Below are positions 32,163-48,986 of a DNA stretch of 64,000 bases, one piece after another. Below the pieces are notes generated by a model. The model ran no database searches and had not been told where the DNA came from. It saw only the letters and a program-made list of their open reading frames with translations. How positions within the stretch are numbered: position 1 is the first letter of the stretch; the number at the start of each line of letters is the position of its first letter. Origin of the DNA: Condylostoma magnum (Eukaryota; Ciliophora; Heterotrichea; Heterotrichida; Condylostomatidae); contig CAKKTI010000086.1 of assembly GCA_920105805.1 (NCBI GenBank), forward strand, positions 1 to 64,000. Reading direction: 5' to 3'. The translations under genes were made by a program, and so were the position numbers.

Positions 32163-33902
32163 TTAGAAAAAGTTACCATTTCTTACTATAGTTTTAGATT
32201 TCTCTACATACAATTTGCTTGTAAACCTCGTAGCATAAGTTCTACTACATAGATTTACAGGATTACTAGGATTTTTCTTATGACTTGGTCTCTTAGCACA
32301 TCTTTGATTATCTTTTTTCTTTTCACTGATTGATTTACTTCTTTACCTGTTTTCACTTTTTTACCCTTATTTCTTAGCGCCTAATCTAGCTTTTTTTGCT
32401 AGAATTTTCGCCTTTATTCACTCTTTTACTACTTATAAGTTTCTAAACTCTGATGATTTTACTCTAGAAAGAGGGTTTATATTGACTAAATCTAGTATAG
32501 TGAAGGCCATAGCTGACCCAATATCATCGTACATGCTTCTGTTGTATATTAGAATACCAGGGAAATTGAATCCATGCTGATAATTACTCTATACAGGTTA
32601 TCCGCTCCTTGAATTCACCAATGGAGTTAGTTTATTAAGAGGTTTGCTACATTAATAACAAGCCTCTAAGGTATAGCAGAATGTTAAGTTAGTTTGTCTA
32701 TAATTAGCAACTCTTCCTGACCCTTCTTTAGTACACGGATCATTGGGGCTTTTAGAATGCATAGATCTCTCACTGAAATCACATTCATTGTAACTAAAAA
32801 ACTCGCTATTTAAGCTGAACAGTTTAGCAAATGTTTAATTATCAATTTATCTTTATAAATCAAGATTATTCCCAAACACAAAAGCTCCTTTTTTAGAAGA
32901 ATGTGCGTGTAAATCAATGTACATAAACACATATCCTTACCGGAAGTGCAAATACTCAAAATACGTCTTAGCTGCGTATATGCTCGGTTAATCTACGGGA
33001 CTGGGGTTTAAGTACATGCGGTTTAAATTTATGCCGTTTTGATCAAGTCTATAGTGCCCCCTTGCTACTCCATCAGGGTTTAAAGCTGGAATTATTTTAA
33101 ATATGAAATTCTGTCTAAGTATCTCTGCCCTTGCATCATTGGACAAAAGAGCCTTTAAAAATCCATCCAATACAAAGGAAGCAGGAGTTTCCCCTGGATG
33201 CACTCTGGAACTTATAAATATAATCGGCTTGCTGCCTTTCAATGCTCTAGGAGTACTGGTGGGAAACAACCCAGGCAGTCTATCCTCTCTAATCGTCTGT
33301 AGATTCTCTATGCCTGTTATAGTCACCAGTTCTATCTACCTGTTATCTGGAGTAAATGACATAGTTTCTCTATAGAAATAAGTGTTATTTGGGCATCCTG
33401 CTTAAAAGAAGTCAATACTTCTTTCAATCTCATAGAAAGGATATGGAACAGTAAATGCAAAGTAAATTATCTAGTTTTGCAAATCTGTTTCAAATAATCA
33501 CGAGTACTTATAGTGCTGTTAAAAGCTCATTTCATATGTTCCTTAATTTTAAATCCTGCTTCATTTAGGACACCCTGGAATCATCTTGTAGATAACTCGG
33601 TATTATGGGTTTTAAAATAGTTTAACATTTGTAAGATTCATTAGATTAAATCTAGTTGTAACGTTCTGCCTTATACCTCTAACTCCAAAGTGGAATCAGT
33701 TGCGGTAATTGTTAAATCCTTGGGTATGAGCATCCGCTGCTATTCATAGGTCGTATATGTTTTATCCTGATTTAATCACTCTTAACAGATTTCCAGAGTC
33801 AAAATTACTGAAGAAGCTCAAGTCTTCTGTATAAAATTCATTTTGCTGGGGACAGTTAGATACCATTTTAGTGTTATTTTAGTAGTGTGTTTGACTTTCC
33901 AT
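32163..33902 (-). CDS. AGBL5: Cytosolic carboxypeptidase, CCP5 (AGBL5)-like tubulin deglutamylase
   Basis: 579 aa. It opens with the CCP N-domain (FFSNFDSGNLLRVIK, YDLWIAADAHTQGF, WFHFGVRGI) and continues with the M14 peptidase: SSRVHPGETPASF gives the zinc His and Glu, LNPDGVARGHYRLDQNGINL is the substrate pocket, DLHAHSSKKGAFVFG holds the third ligand, and TLEACYQ the catalytic Glu. The NPDG...GHYR arrangement is that of CCP5, which removes branch-point glutamates from tubulin. The Lys/Arg tail (residues 480-579) is lineage-specific. A second start at 33866 is possible. The stop TAA TAA is 4 bp before the MORN gene's ATG. Confidence 0.9.
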
Positions 33903-34053
33903 ATTGTAGAGAGCTTTAAGGGATTATTGAATTTATTGGTATCTTCATACTCTGTGAAACCTTAGTTTTAAATATAAACATACAACAAACTTGAAAATAC
34001 CAGCAGTTAGTATGCAAAATGAACAAATTTCCCATTTAAAATTATATATAGAT

Positions 34054-35602
34054 ATGTCATTACAGAAAGCGTAAATTTCAAATAGAAGGCTAGATAATAA
34101 TTTTGGATTCTAAGGGTATTAAGAAAACATTAGTAGTGAATAAGACGAGATGTTATTTGAAAAAAGGCCAAAACCAAGAATAGATCGACCAATGAGCGCT
34201 AAAACAAAAGACTCAGTTTAACAGAAGCAAAGAACCAGAAAGGTATAAAGACCTATTTCAGCTAAAAAACAGGTTTCAAAGCCTCGAGTATTTGGACATG
34301 ATTCTAATAATTCTATAGTAACACGACTAAAAGCAAAAAAGATTCCCATGGATAAGGAAAGGCTATATGAAGAAAACTTATCATTAAAAATGCGTATAAA
34401 TTCCTTATTCGATGAAAACAAAAAGCTAAAAACCAGGGCTAATCAATTAGAAAAGGATGTTAATAAGCGGGAAGACTTGATCGACGAAATTAGAACAATT
34501 GGAGGAGACAGGAATATTGTATCACCTCCTTTAAGAAACTTGCATATGGTGAATAATTTAAAGATATAAATAAAAGATTTAAGAGCTGCATTGAAGCATA
34601 AGGATGATGAAATCAATGGAATTAAAAGAACATTGAAATCTACTAGATATGATGAAATGTAGATTGAAGTGTAAGCTTATGTTGATGAATGCACTAGATT
34701 AAAACGGCATTTAGAAGAAACTGTATAGGCTAAAGAAGCTGGGTATACTGTGTAGGATACTCATGAGGATATGTAGGAGTAATATAATATCTTAATTAAT
34801 AATTTAAAGAAAGAAAATCATGAACTTGTACAAGCATTAAAAATACAAACTTAAGAAACCAAAAAGTGATAGGAATAAGCTGCAATTGAGTCAGATAGGA
34901 AAAGAAGAAAACCTAAGAAGAAGGGAAATGATACTCATATTAAAGCAGAGTTGTAAAAGCTTAAAAATTAGTTGAAGAATTAAAGAGAAAACTCTAGAAG
35001 GAAAGAAGCTAATTACTAAAATGAGATTTTGAGGCTATAGGAGGAAATGTAAGCACGAATTGATCAAATTCAAAAATTATAGTCAAATGTATCTAATAAA
35101 AACGCTGAAATTGCTAATTATTAAGTTGCTAAGGAGTCAAGATTGCCTGTTGCATAAAATCAGTAATTACAAAGCAATCCTCCAAAAATACTTAAAAAAA
35201 TATACAGAAAATTAAATGGAAAAACAATTGAGTAGTTTATAAGCTAAATAGGACAATTGGACTCTCTGCTAGAAGCCTCTGAACTTCACTAAAAACTAAA
35301 ACAATTGAAAATAACAATGAAACAAAGTGAGTTTTACCAAAACATAAACCAACTTTATCTGGCAACACTAGAAGGAATAAAACTGCAAGCCTTAGTTGAT
35401 AAGTACAAAGAGTATTAATACTCAAACGACTCCTTTACCAGTACTGAAGAAAATTCTGGTTTACAAGTTCCGTAATAAAGACAACGACCAGAAAGTGCTA
35501 ATGTTAGAGGAAGAGTATAAGAAAAAAGCTATTAAAGAGTCTAAGACGGCAATTAAGTCTAAAAGCAGTAAATCTAGGAATGCTTGGACCATATTTCTCT
35601 AA
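34054..35602 (+). CDS. Coiled-coil protein
   Basis: 510 aa after a putative 16-nt intron at 35395-35410. A basic N-terminus (about 100 residues) precedes long coiled coils (MDKERLYEENLSLKMRINSL, LDSLLEASELHQKLKQLKIT). The last exon is Lys-rich (VLKKILVYKFRNKDND, EEEYKKKAIKESKTAIKSKS). It could be a cytoskeletal or basal-body protein; no orthologue was recognised. If the intron is not removed, the first frame would end near TAA TAA at 35474-35479 after a polar tail. The stop TAA at 35600-35602 is 2 bp before the next ATG. Confidence 0.65.
35395..35410 (+). other. Putative 16-nt intron
   Basis: GTTGATAAGTACAAAG, standard length, joins GIKLQAL to the SINTQTTPLPVLKKIL frame, which otherwise lacks an ATG. 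Confidence 0.5.
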
Positions 35603-35604
35603 GA

Positions 35605-36873
35605 ATGCAGCTGCACAGAATACCTAAAGAAAACCTAGCCAAAACAATATTCCCCACTGAGCCAGATATAAACAGGAAAATCAATCAATAGGAAATAATA
35701 CAGCTATTCACAAAATCTCCGTTTAAACTAGAGAGTTAAATAGAGGACTTTGCAAAGTTTTTGATGACTGAAGGAGAAAACACAACAATTAAGCATATGA
35801 TATGGAATTTAAATCAAAGTCTATCTGAATGAAAGGTCTTTACACCTGAAATTGAAAAGAGTTACGATTCTTTCCTTGGGTAAATTATAAGTAAGAATAA
35901 AATATCATTAAAGGAAGGATGCAAGCTGTATGATCATAATAGTAAAGGCATTGTAACAGTTGATGAATTTTTTGAAGTAATGAATGATTTACAGATTGAT
36001 TTAGAGCCAGGGCTTTAGAATTACATCCGGCTACTCTTTTATTCCCATGAATTCAAATTAAACACAGTTCCTTATAGGCATTTTATAAAGGCATATGGTG
36101 CTTAAGCTTAATAAGAGGAGGAAAGTTCTTAATTAAGCAGTTAGCAAGATTTAGATGAGGAAGAACGGGCTAGTATTGTACGGCATTATTTGTCTTAATT
36201 AGCCGAGAAATGTATATAATAGAACTTTACACTTAGAGATGTATTTAAAGTAAATGCTAAAGATTTAATATATCCTGACAAATTTGCATAAGGACTGTAA
36301 AATTTAGGACTAGGAATAGAAAAGGACCATATTTTGCTTATATTGGAAGGTCTTTAGTATGAAGAGGAGGAGGAGTATGTTTGTATTCATATGACAGAAC
36401 TTGAGGAAATTCTAGAGCATTATGGTGTATAAAAGTAAGCATAATCTCCTGTAATAAAAAAGCCTTAAAATCAATAGAGTGAAAATGTATCTCCTACTTA
36501 TATAAAAAAGGTTTCATTGCTAGGATCGGAATTTGATGAATACGAGTATAGTGATGACTCTCAGGATAACGTAAATGACTCCACATCAAAGTATGCTCTT
36601 GAATCATCTGATTAAAGCCCTTAGAAAAATAATGTATTACTTTAGTCACCTCCATCACCTATTCATCCACTATATAATAATTAGCCAAAACAAGAAATTA
36701 ATTCACCCTCTTTTATAGAAAAATAGGAAAAATCACCGTAGAAATCAAGCTCTGAATCATAGAAGAGTATTGTGGAGAACTCTGACTCTTACAGCTCTTA
36801 TTCGTATCCAGAAAATGAAATAAGTGATTAGGATTCATATAACTCAGATTCCAGCGGGTCTTTTCACTTCTAG
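35605..36873 (+). CDS. EF-hand-like acidic protein
   Basis: 422 aa. The first 290 residues are helical with degenerate EF-hand pairs (LYDHNSKGIVTVDEFFEVMN near 115, and DVFKVNAKDLIYPDKFAQGL near 225). The C-terminal 130 residues are acidic and Ser-rich (SEFDEYEYSDDSQDN, SDSYSSYSYPENEISD), probably disordered. No family was assigned. TGA encodes Trp in SLSEWKVF. The stop TAG TAA is 36871-36876. Confidence 0.65.
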
Positions 36874-37104
36874 TAAAATAATTTTTTAAATGGTAATTAT
36901 CAGTTTTTAGATATCTTATATGTTAAGATTGTCACTAGCTTAAAATTATATTGAATATAAAGCAGGTCACAATATATACACAAAGCAACCTATTTCATAT
37001 ATATAAGTAAATGTTATACAGTAATATTAATATAAAAATATCTTTTAAGATCTTAATAAACACTCAATTTACAAAATTACATTTGACTTAATTCTATAGT
37101 GATA

Positions 37105-37656
37105 TTACGATTTTTCACTTAGACTAGGAGTAAGCTTTCTTTTATTTCTAGTGACTTTAACTTTAGGATTACTAGCTCTACTCAATTAAGTAGACCCAAG
37201 AGTTCCAGCACTCGTCAAAAACAATCTGTCAGTATTTTAAGCCGATACAGCAGTTCTCTCTGAATTTAACGGAAATCTTCTTTACCTATGCTCAGTTTTT
37301 ACAATTCTAGGAGATATCATTTTAAACTTAAAATCTTGATTTATACTAGGTGCAACCGGTTTGCAAATATTATACAAATATTTCTATGTATCTTCTAAAA
37401 ACTATAACGTATTTTTTTTCCTTACTCCATTTGAGTCGATTTACCTAAAGTGATACTCTCCCTTTATTCCTATTCAACTTTTAGGTATGCTTGTTTTCCA
37501 CTAGTACAACATAGGAGGTTCAGGAAACTGCCTAAATGATATGGATTTTCTTTTTAAATGGTCTTAAGCTGGATCAGTAAGTCTAGGCCTTAGATTCTCT
37601 TAGCTTTTGGTTTAATATACTTTTTATTTATTAGGAATGTAAAATCTTCCTCGCAT
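37105..37656 (-). CDS. Hydrophilic hypothetical protein
   Basis: 183 aa, basic. It reads cleanly from MRGRFYIPNKQKVYQTKSQE through RQFPEPPMLYQWKTSIPKSW to SAGTLGSTQLSRASNPKVK and ends LTPSLSEKS at TAA 37107. No known domain; Ser/Thr-Pro and Arg-rich stretches suggest a disordered phosphoprotein. The opposite strand gives a strongly hydrophobic frame that is only its mirror. Divergent to the MCU gene with 13 bp between start codons. Confidence 0.65.
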
Positions 37657-37669
37657 ATTTTTTTATCGA

Positions 37670-38623
37670 ATGACATATAAGAGAAATCACTTTTATTAAG
37701 TTAAGCTACTATTACTTAACGAAGGTAGGTTTGATCCTTTTCCTACACTTTAAATTCCAAAAAATACAACTTTACTGTAAAGATAAAGCTATTACCCGGA
37801 TATTCCTTTAGATCCCAGAAAAACAATAGCTGATTTGAAATATTATATAGGTGAAACTACAGGGGATTATAATACTCAGATATTTTCTATTGAAGACTAA
37901 AAGTTTACATCAAAGATATTAATAGGAGATATTATTAGGTTTCCTTTTATGATAAAATTTAGCAGTTAAAACATAATCGCAGCAATTCCTAATTAGATTT
38001 CACACTAGTATTTTCCTATAGATGTTGAGTATAAAAGTAAGTAGATAATGTAAAGTAAAGGAATTGATTAAGAAACTGCACACATATATGCCTCTGTGTT
38101 ATTTTATGCAATGAAGCATTTAACAAGCTATAAGAACTAGTAGATTTCTGTTAATATACTGAAGAATGCGATAAAATATGGACTGATTGAAAGAGCTTTA
38201 ATGGTATAGGTACACAAAGATTTTATTAGTCATTAGACACAGGAATTTGAAGCTAGATATAGACTTGATTTGACTGCTAAGAAAAGAATAGAGAACTAAG
38301 CCTCCTAATATGCTCGTAACGCTCTTTGGGGGTTCAGCTCAATCATTTTAATGCAATTTGCTGCGGTTTAGTATGGAACGTATTATCTTTACTCATGGGA
38401 TATTATGGAGCCTATAACTTGCTTAATGTCCATGGGTGATGCTATTATTGCTTATGCTTTTTGATTGAGAACAGCTCAATAATACAAAATGAAAGGAATT
38501 TATAAGCATATTTATACAAAAAAGCTACAAAAATTGTATAAAAAGCACAATTTTAATAAAAAAGAAGTTGATAAAATCGATAAAATGCTGTATATAATGA
38601 AGCAAAACATAAGAGGAAATTAG
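37670..38623 (+). CDS. MCU: Mitochondrial calcium uniporter pore subunit
   Basis: 317 aa. Two transmembrane helices (LWGFSSIILMQFAAVQYGTY, then ITCLMSMGDAIIAYAFWLRT) are joined by the pore signature YSWDIMEP, the WDxxEP selectivity filter. Coiled coils lie on both sides (RYRLDLTAKKRIENQ before; KLQKLYKKHNFNKKEVDKID after). The N-terminal MCU domain begins FYQVKLLLLNEGRFDP. It carries calcium into the mitochondrial matrix. No obvious presequence remains at this ATG; the 5' end abuts the divergent gene, so the true start may differ. TGA is Trp in AFWLRT. The stop TAG is 1 bp from the convergent gene's TGA. Confidence 0.92.
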
Positions 38624-38624
38624 T

Positions 38625-39293
38625 TCAGTTAAAATTATATCGTTTTTCTGTATAATTTTGCTTAAAGTTGCTTATTAGCTTGCTAGGCAGTCTTCTATTG
38701 CTTCTTTATCTCTTCTTCTATTATAATTTTACATTAATTATGGCTGATGTGTCCTTCTTTATATAAAGAGTTTTTAAATTTTAATTACTTCTTTCCTTAA
38801 ACTCCCTGCCACTGTAACTATGCTTGATTTTATCTAACTTTTACAACATTATTTTCTGAATTTAGTTATTTTTAGGCGACTTTTGGCTATTTTGCATTAA
38901 AACACTGTTTTTACTTGAAAATCTGAATCTTTTGTGCTGGTTTGGTGTAAGTTAATTTTATGCATATAATTATCTATAAGAAGGACTTAGCGACTAATTT
39001 AGTTTATGATTTCTTCTAATTATTCTATTAGATACTCTTAAACGACTATTAACTCTAGGAAACCTATAACTCCTATTAACAGGAGATCTTTTAAATCTTT
39101 ACTCTATTTCATCTCTTATTTTATCATCAATATCACTGTTATATTCAGTTTCATTTAAATTACTGTTAACCTCAGATTCTCAGCTTGATTAAGAGCCTCT
39201 TTTCTACTTTTTCTTATATAATCTATTATTCGTTAAACTAGTATTATTCAGCTTAGAGGGACGATTTTTAATGTATTTAATTGTTTAACTCAT
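38625..39293 (-). CDS. Basic hypothetical protein
   Basis: 222 aa, very basic and Asn/Ser-rich (MSQTIKYIKNRPSKLNN, RSPVNRSYRFPRVNSRLRVS, KLDKIKHSYSGREFKERSNQ). No domain recognised. It ends at TGA 38627-38625 after KRYNFN, one of the clearer uses of TGA as a stop. TGA is Trp in SSWESE. Its stop lies 1 bp from the MCU TAG. Confidence 0.65.
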
Positions 39294-39308
39294 TTTATAT
39301 AAATTTTA

Positions 39309-40793
39309 CTAGATTATGATTAAAATAAGTGGTAAAATCGCAAGATATAGGGAACTGTTGTGATAAGGTTTTGGTATTTTTCTTTCATCATTCATTTTAT
39401 TTCACTCCTTTTACCTTTCTAGAATACCATAGAAATCTTGATTAAAAGTGTATTAAGACCCTGTTTTCTAATTATCAACTAACTATGCTCCTTTTGTATA
39501 TAACGTTCAATTTCCAATAAAATAATAGTAAGTAATAAGACTGTCAAAATTCAAAGCAAAGCAATCTTCTCTAAACCTACTCATTGTATTACAGGCAAAA
39601 TTATACTTTTGGAGATCTTTTTAAGCCTTTATCACATTTTTAAGAGGCTTATCACCTTCAAAATAAGGACAGTATGATTATCCTTGATTGTTAATACCAC
39701 ATTCACAGGGTTTTTTATATTTTCTTGAATAATCTTAGCAGGTATCTTGGTCTGATGGGCATTTCATTAATTGACTATGCGTAGATTAAGGAGCTTTCTC
39801 ACAAAAATAATGATTACCTATTAATACAGCAAAACCTGTTTTACAAGCATTGCTAAACCCTCAATACCCAACATTGTTAACCATTTCACCAATTTATAAC
39901 GAAAAGTATTAAACACACTTATTTAGATTACAAGTCATGTTATTCAAGCAATCGTATTCTAATTAGCAGTCCTCTTAATTTACCCTTTGCCGCTCACATT
40001 TAAGAGTGTTATAATTACAGAAACTTCCTGGTTAACAATCATAGTAGTTTTCACATTTTTGGTAGTAGTTTTACCCTATACAAACTTATTAGATGCAATT
40101 GTTGGATTAACAGTCAGAATGATTTTAGCATTGTTCCCCAGGATACTATAATTTTTACCTAGTTGCAATACATGTTGAGTTTTAGTACTTTTAAGCATCA
40201 CAGTGTTTATCATATTTGCATTACTATGATTAATATTCATTATTATATGGAAAGTACATAGAACAGTACTCATACTATGATATTTTAGATACTTCAGTAT
40301 AAATAGGACACTCTTTCTAATTTAAGGCTAAAACATTGAATTTGTTATAACACTCAAAACTATATCGCAATACTGTGTGACATAAAGGCATATATTCAAT
40401 CATTCTCTCAAATATTTCCTTTTTATTATGTAATTCATCAGTGCATTGCATTTATCCTGAAGCTGTAGTATAACTGGATCCACTTTAGCATAACACATCA
40501 AACCCTCCAATTTACTTCTAGCTTTATTGTTAACTTTTAAGTGATAAGTATTAAGTACACTTTTACATATTGCAAGCTGCTAAATAACACTCCTCATCTC
40601 TATCACAGCTCTGTCCAACCTTCTTTAACTTATTACAAAACCCATTATTACAGTACAATCCAACATCACACTCTAAATCTTATAAACACTGTTAATTCTC
40701 CTACAAAAAACTGCATTTTCCTTCAATACAAACTCCAAATTAACAATCCTTCTATACAATACACAAATTCAACAAATTAATTACTCCTAGCAT
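39309..40793 (-). CDS. Cys-rich surface or secreted protein with C-terminal anchor
   Basis: 494 aa. A hydrophobic start (MLGVINLLNLCIVQ) is followed by many Cys-rich modules of the type CQFGVCIEGKCSFLQENQQC, CDVGLYCNNGFCNKL and CQNHSDCQSNNCIQQVC, then a membrane helix near the end (YLAILPLILIII). This looks like a GPI-less type I surface protein or secretory cargo, common in ciliates. Ligand unknown. The stop is TAG TAA 39311-39306. Its start codon is 6 bp from that of the VPS9 gene on the other strand. Confidence 0.75.
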
Positions 40794-40799
40794 ATAAAT

Positions 40800-42146
40800 A
40801 TGAGTTCAGAAGATTAATACAATATACACAAAAGGCAAGACTTCCCTTCGGAGGAAACTAAAGAAATTAGCATTAGACCATCATTAGATGTAGATATGAC
40901 TAAAGAGTTTTCACCTAGAACAGTCCGCTATACATCTGCCTAAAACTCTCCCAGATACCCAGAATTCAAAATCTCTATACCATTTTCCCAGACAACCAGC
41001 TGTATTTTAGACCTATTTCAAAAATGCGCTGATAAACGAGGTTTTGAAATAATTGAGAGAAGTTCCTCAATGGCAACTGCTGTATTGAAAGAAAAATGAA
41101 GGTTTAGGGATCTTATAATGTGCTGTTTACCTGTGTCAGACGATAGGAGAATGAAAGGAGTTATATGTGCTGTACGGTTAGTTATATCAGTGAATGAGAT
41201 AAAATGTACAAGAATCGCGCTTTGTAAGGGAATATACGGCCCGATTGCTAGAACCAGGACATTAATTCAGGATTTTAGTACTAGAGCGAAACTTTTGTAA
41301 TATAGTAAAGGAAACGGAAGGTAGAGCAGACAATACGACAGACTGGAGTCCGAAGGGGACGAATCTTACTACATCTCTGGGAAATTTGAGTCAGATTCGT
41401 ATTACGAGTTCTTTAAGGTTCTATCGTCTGAAAATTACAGCCTAGGACAAAGAATTCAAAGACAGATCTAAAACATAGTTGAAGAATTCCCACTAAATGA
41501 ACAAAGTGCTGAAAGATTACCACAGCCGTTAAACATAATAAAAACTTTAATAGGAGAAACAGTATCTACCTTGTTCTCCCATTTCAATTTTGGAAGAAGT
41601 AACAGTGAGAAATTAATGCATCATTGTAGGCCAGCAGTAGAAAAGTACCTGTTTTAAAAGCTAGGGGATCATATTTACAGTTTATATAGAATTTCGTATA
41701 AAGAGTTTGATGAGGAGTTTGAAATTAAAAGATAGGAAGTCTAGAGATTGACGCCTTAGGAAATTATACATAAATTAGAAATAAGGCAAAAGTATTAGCT
41801 GGTGGGCTAGGATATTCCTTATTCTTCAGCTATAGAAACATTGAATAAATTACCTGTATAAGCTTGTCCTTAGGATAAAATTAATGTATTATTGTAAGTG
41901 ACAAGTGCTATGAAAACTTCTGTTTTGGATTTCTGAAAGGGTAGAGAAGAGCTTGAAACGATGGACGACGAGTTACCTGTTATTATTTACATTTTTGTCA
42001 TGAGTACAGCCCAAAATTTAGCATCAGAAATCATTTTGCTGTAAGACTATACAAGAGATAATGACTTTTTTGAGAATGAGCAAAGATTACTTACAAATGC
42101 TGATGTAGCTGTCCGTTATATTTCAAAAGAGTGGGAAATTAACTAA
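40800..42146 (+). CDS. VPS9-domain Rab GEF
   Basis: 448 aa. The C-terminal third is a VPS9 domain: LPVQACPQDKINVLLQVTSA, MDDELPVIIYIFVMSTAQNL, then DYTRDNDFFENEQRLLTNAD (about residues 360-440), with the DEL(L)P motif that contacts Rab5. The N-terminal 230 residues carry no clear domain; a LeuGlu-rich linker precedes VPS9. It should activate Rab5-type GTPases in early endocytosis. TGA is Trp in KEKWRF and LDFWKG. The stop TAA is 42144-42146. Confidence 0.85.
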
Positions 42147-42225
42147 ACTTGTTTTTATTAAATTATGCTTTCCAATATCAACTAAATGTAAAAACAACCT
42201 TTTTCAGAATGATGAATTAAATAAA

Positions 42226-46377
<4,152 letters not shown>

Positions 46378-46972
46378 CGATATCAAACCAATAAGTATTA
46401 AGTTTGGTATTATAATCATTGTGAATCTTGCTTAGCACTGAGATTCTTGATCGTATTTATTATTGCAGAAATTTTACATTTATAAATAAACGTGGAATAA
46501 TGGCCTTTTAAGTAAGAATTTACAAAGTTTTTCAAATCATAAATTTAAGCATGTAGCGCATATTTAAACTGATTGAAAGTAATATTAGGGAAATATAAGA
46601 ACAAAATTACTAAATATAATTTTTTGATCTGCTGAAATTAATGTAAATTCTTCTCGATGATAAAGTATTTCAATGTGATTTCAAGGAATGTGTTTTTGGG
46701 AGACCTTCTTTTGTATATTTCTAAAATGTAAGGATTAGTATTGTGATAGCTATTAAGAAATTCAAACTTTGAATAATTACAATTGACTTAAATTTCATCC
46801 GAATTTAACAGTATTTCATAAAATATCAGAATTTAACAGAATTTCATAAAATGTCGAAACACTGTATATTAATATGCACTATTATACTTACATAAATAAC
46901 TAATGAACTAAAATACATAGCAATTATACAGACAATTTACAATAATATCACTAATAAATTAACATAACAACA
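46378..46972. other. Intergenic
   Basis: About 595 bp, AT-rich, between divergent genes. It contains the 28-bp tandem duplication at 46801-46856 and no convincing frame on either strand. One of the longest gaps in the window. Confidence 0.55.
46801..46856. repeat. 28-bp tandem duplication
   Basis: Two adjacent 28-bp units, GAATTTAACAGTATTTCATA... and GAATTTAACAGAATTTCATA..., differ at three positions. Confidence 0.85.
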
Positions 46973-47944
46973 ATGAAAAAATTAAACAACTTTAATCCCC
47001 TTAAGCTTCTCTATAATAACATTCTTTTAAACATTTTTATTCAAATGGTATTTGCTAGTAAAATTCTAATGATCTAACCAGCCCGCTTTTACTGCAACAG
47101 TGAAACAATGTAAGACAACAAATTTATGATAAGCGAGGAGGATACTTAACAATAATACATATCAGAGTAGCTTTCGTATAAATAGCAGCTAGAATTGTTA
47201 GGTATAGAGGTAATATTATACTAAAATTAAGATCAAGAAGCTCCAGATGCCATATTCCCTGACAACGTGTTTTAAGTAATTCACTTATAAGACGAAAATA
47301 AGAAAATCCTGATTTTATACCCCTTAAAGTACCCCTCCCGCTAAAGAGAGCGTACTACTGAACTCTTAGATCTATTAAAATAAACAGTATTTAATACAGA
47401 GCCATAAAACATAATTGATCTAACAAACTGGGAAACTTAAAACTTGGCATTAGAAGGAAATGGTTCATGTGTATTCGATTATAAAAATCGGTAAATTTTT
47501 ATGTCAAGATCCGAAAGATCCAGTGAACTAGTACTCCAAGACCTAATAACCTAACTAAACTCCTACTCATAAGCCCAATGAACATCAGTAGTGTTCGATT
47601 CCTACGACAGATAGCAACAAACAATATATCATACTAATTTACTGCTAGCACTTACACCAAGCTGTGCTGTTTTAAACCAGGAAGCTATCCATCCATCCCA
47701 ATTATCCCATATACAGGAAAAACTATCAAACTACACCTTAGTACCTATTACCCACTACGACATGGAGCACATGTCCGGAAACCTAGTTACACTTTACTCC
47801 CCAGTAAAGCAATAGGAAATCATAATAATCTCTTCCTAGTCCCCACCCCTACACCTAGACAAGGAAATCATATAAGTAAGCATCCCAACTATAGAAAGAA
47901 TAGGAGGCGGGTCAACTAGATGCATGGTAGCTGAGATTTATTAA
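46973..47944 (+). CDS. Amidinotransferase-fold hydrolase (CtlX/DDAH-like)
   Basis: 323 aa. Motifs of the arginine-modifying superfamily: MIQPARFYCNSET near the start of the domain, PDAIFPDN (residue about 105), ALEGNGSCVFD, YHTNLLLAL, HYDMEHMSGNLV with the acidic and His residues, and IGGGSTRCMVAEI with the catalytic Cys near the end. It most resembles citrulline or arginine hydrolases of the CtlX type. Residues 1-35 form an extra, partly hydrophobic leader; a later ATG at 47045 is possible. TGA is Trp in QAQWTS. Some codon use is CCC/ACC-rich. The stop is TAA 47942. Confidence 0.8.
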
Positions 47945-47967
47945 AAAATTACTACTTCTATATATTC

Positions 47968-48978
<1,011 letters not shown>

Positions 48979-48986
48979 TTTTTATA

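Noticed and set aside
32988-33375. Plus-strand frame over the carboxypeptidase
   Set aside because: Shadow of the M14 active-site region; no domain and no spacing sense.
35474-35700. Single read-through gene joining the coiled-coil and EF-hand proteins (34054-36873)
   Set aside because: Between 35411 and 35600 another frame is clearly coding, and an ATG 2 bp after its TAA starts the second protein; two genes fit better.
37100-37650. Hydrophobic plus-strand frame (VTLTLGLLALLNQVDP..., SWFILGATGLQILYKYF) in front of MCU
   Set aside because: The minus strand gives a clean hydrophilic protein with start and stop; the hydrophobic frame has no ATG and is its mirror image.
38630-39100. Hydrophobic plus-strand extension after MCU (CQAVFYCFFISSSIIILHQL...)
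   Set aside because: MCU ends naturally at TAG 38621, and the minus strand carries a coherent basic protein here.
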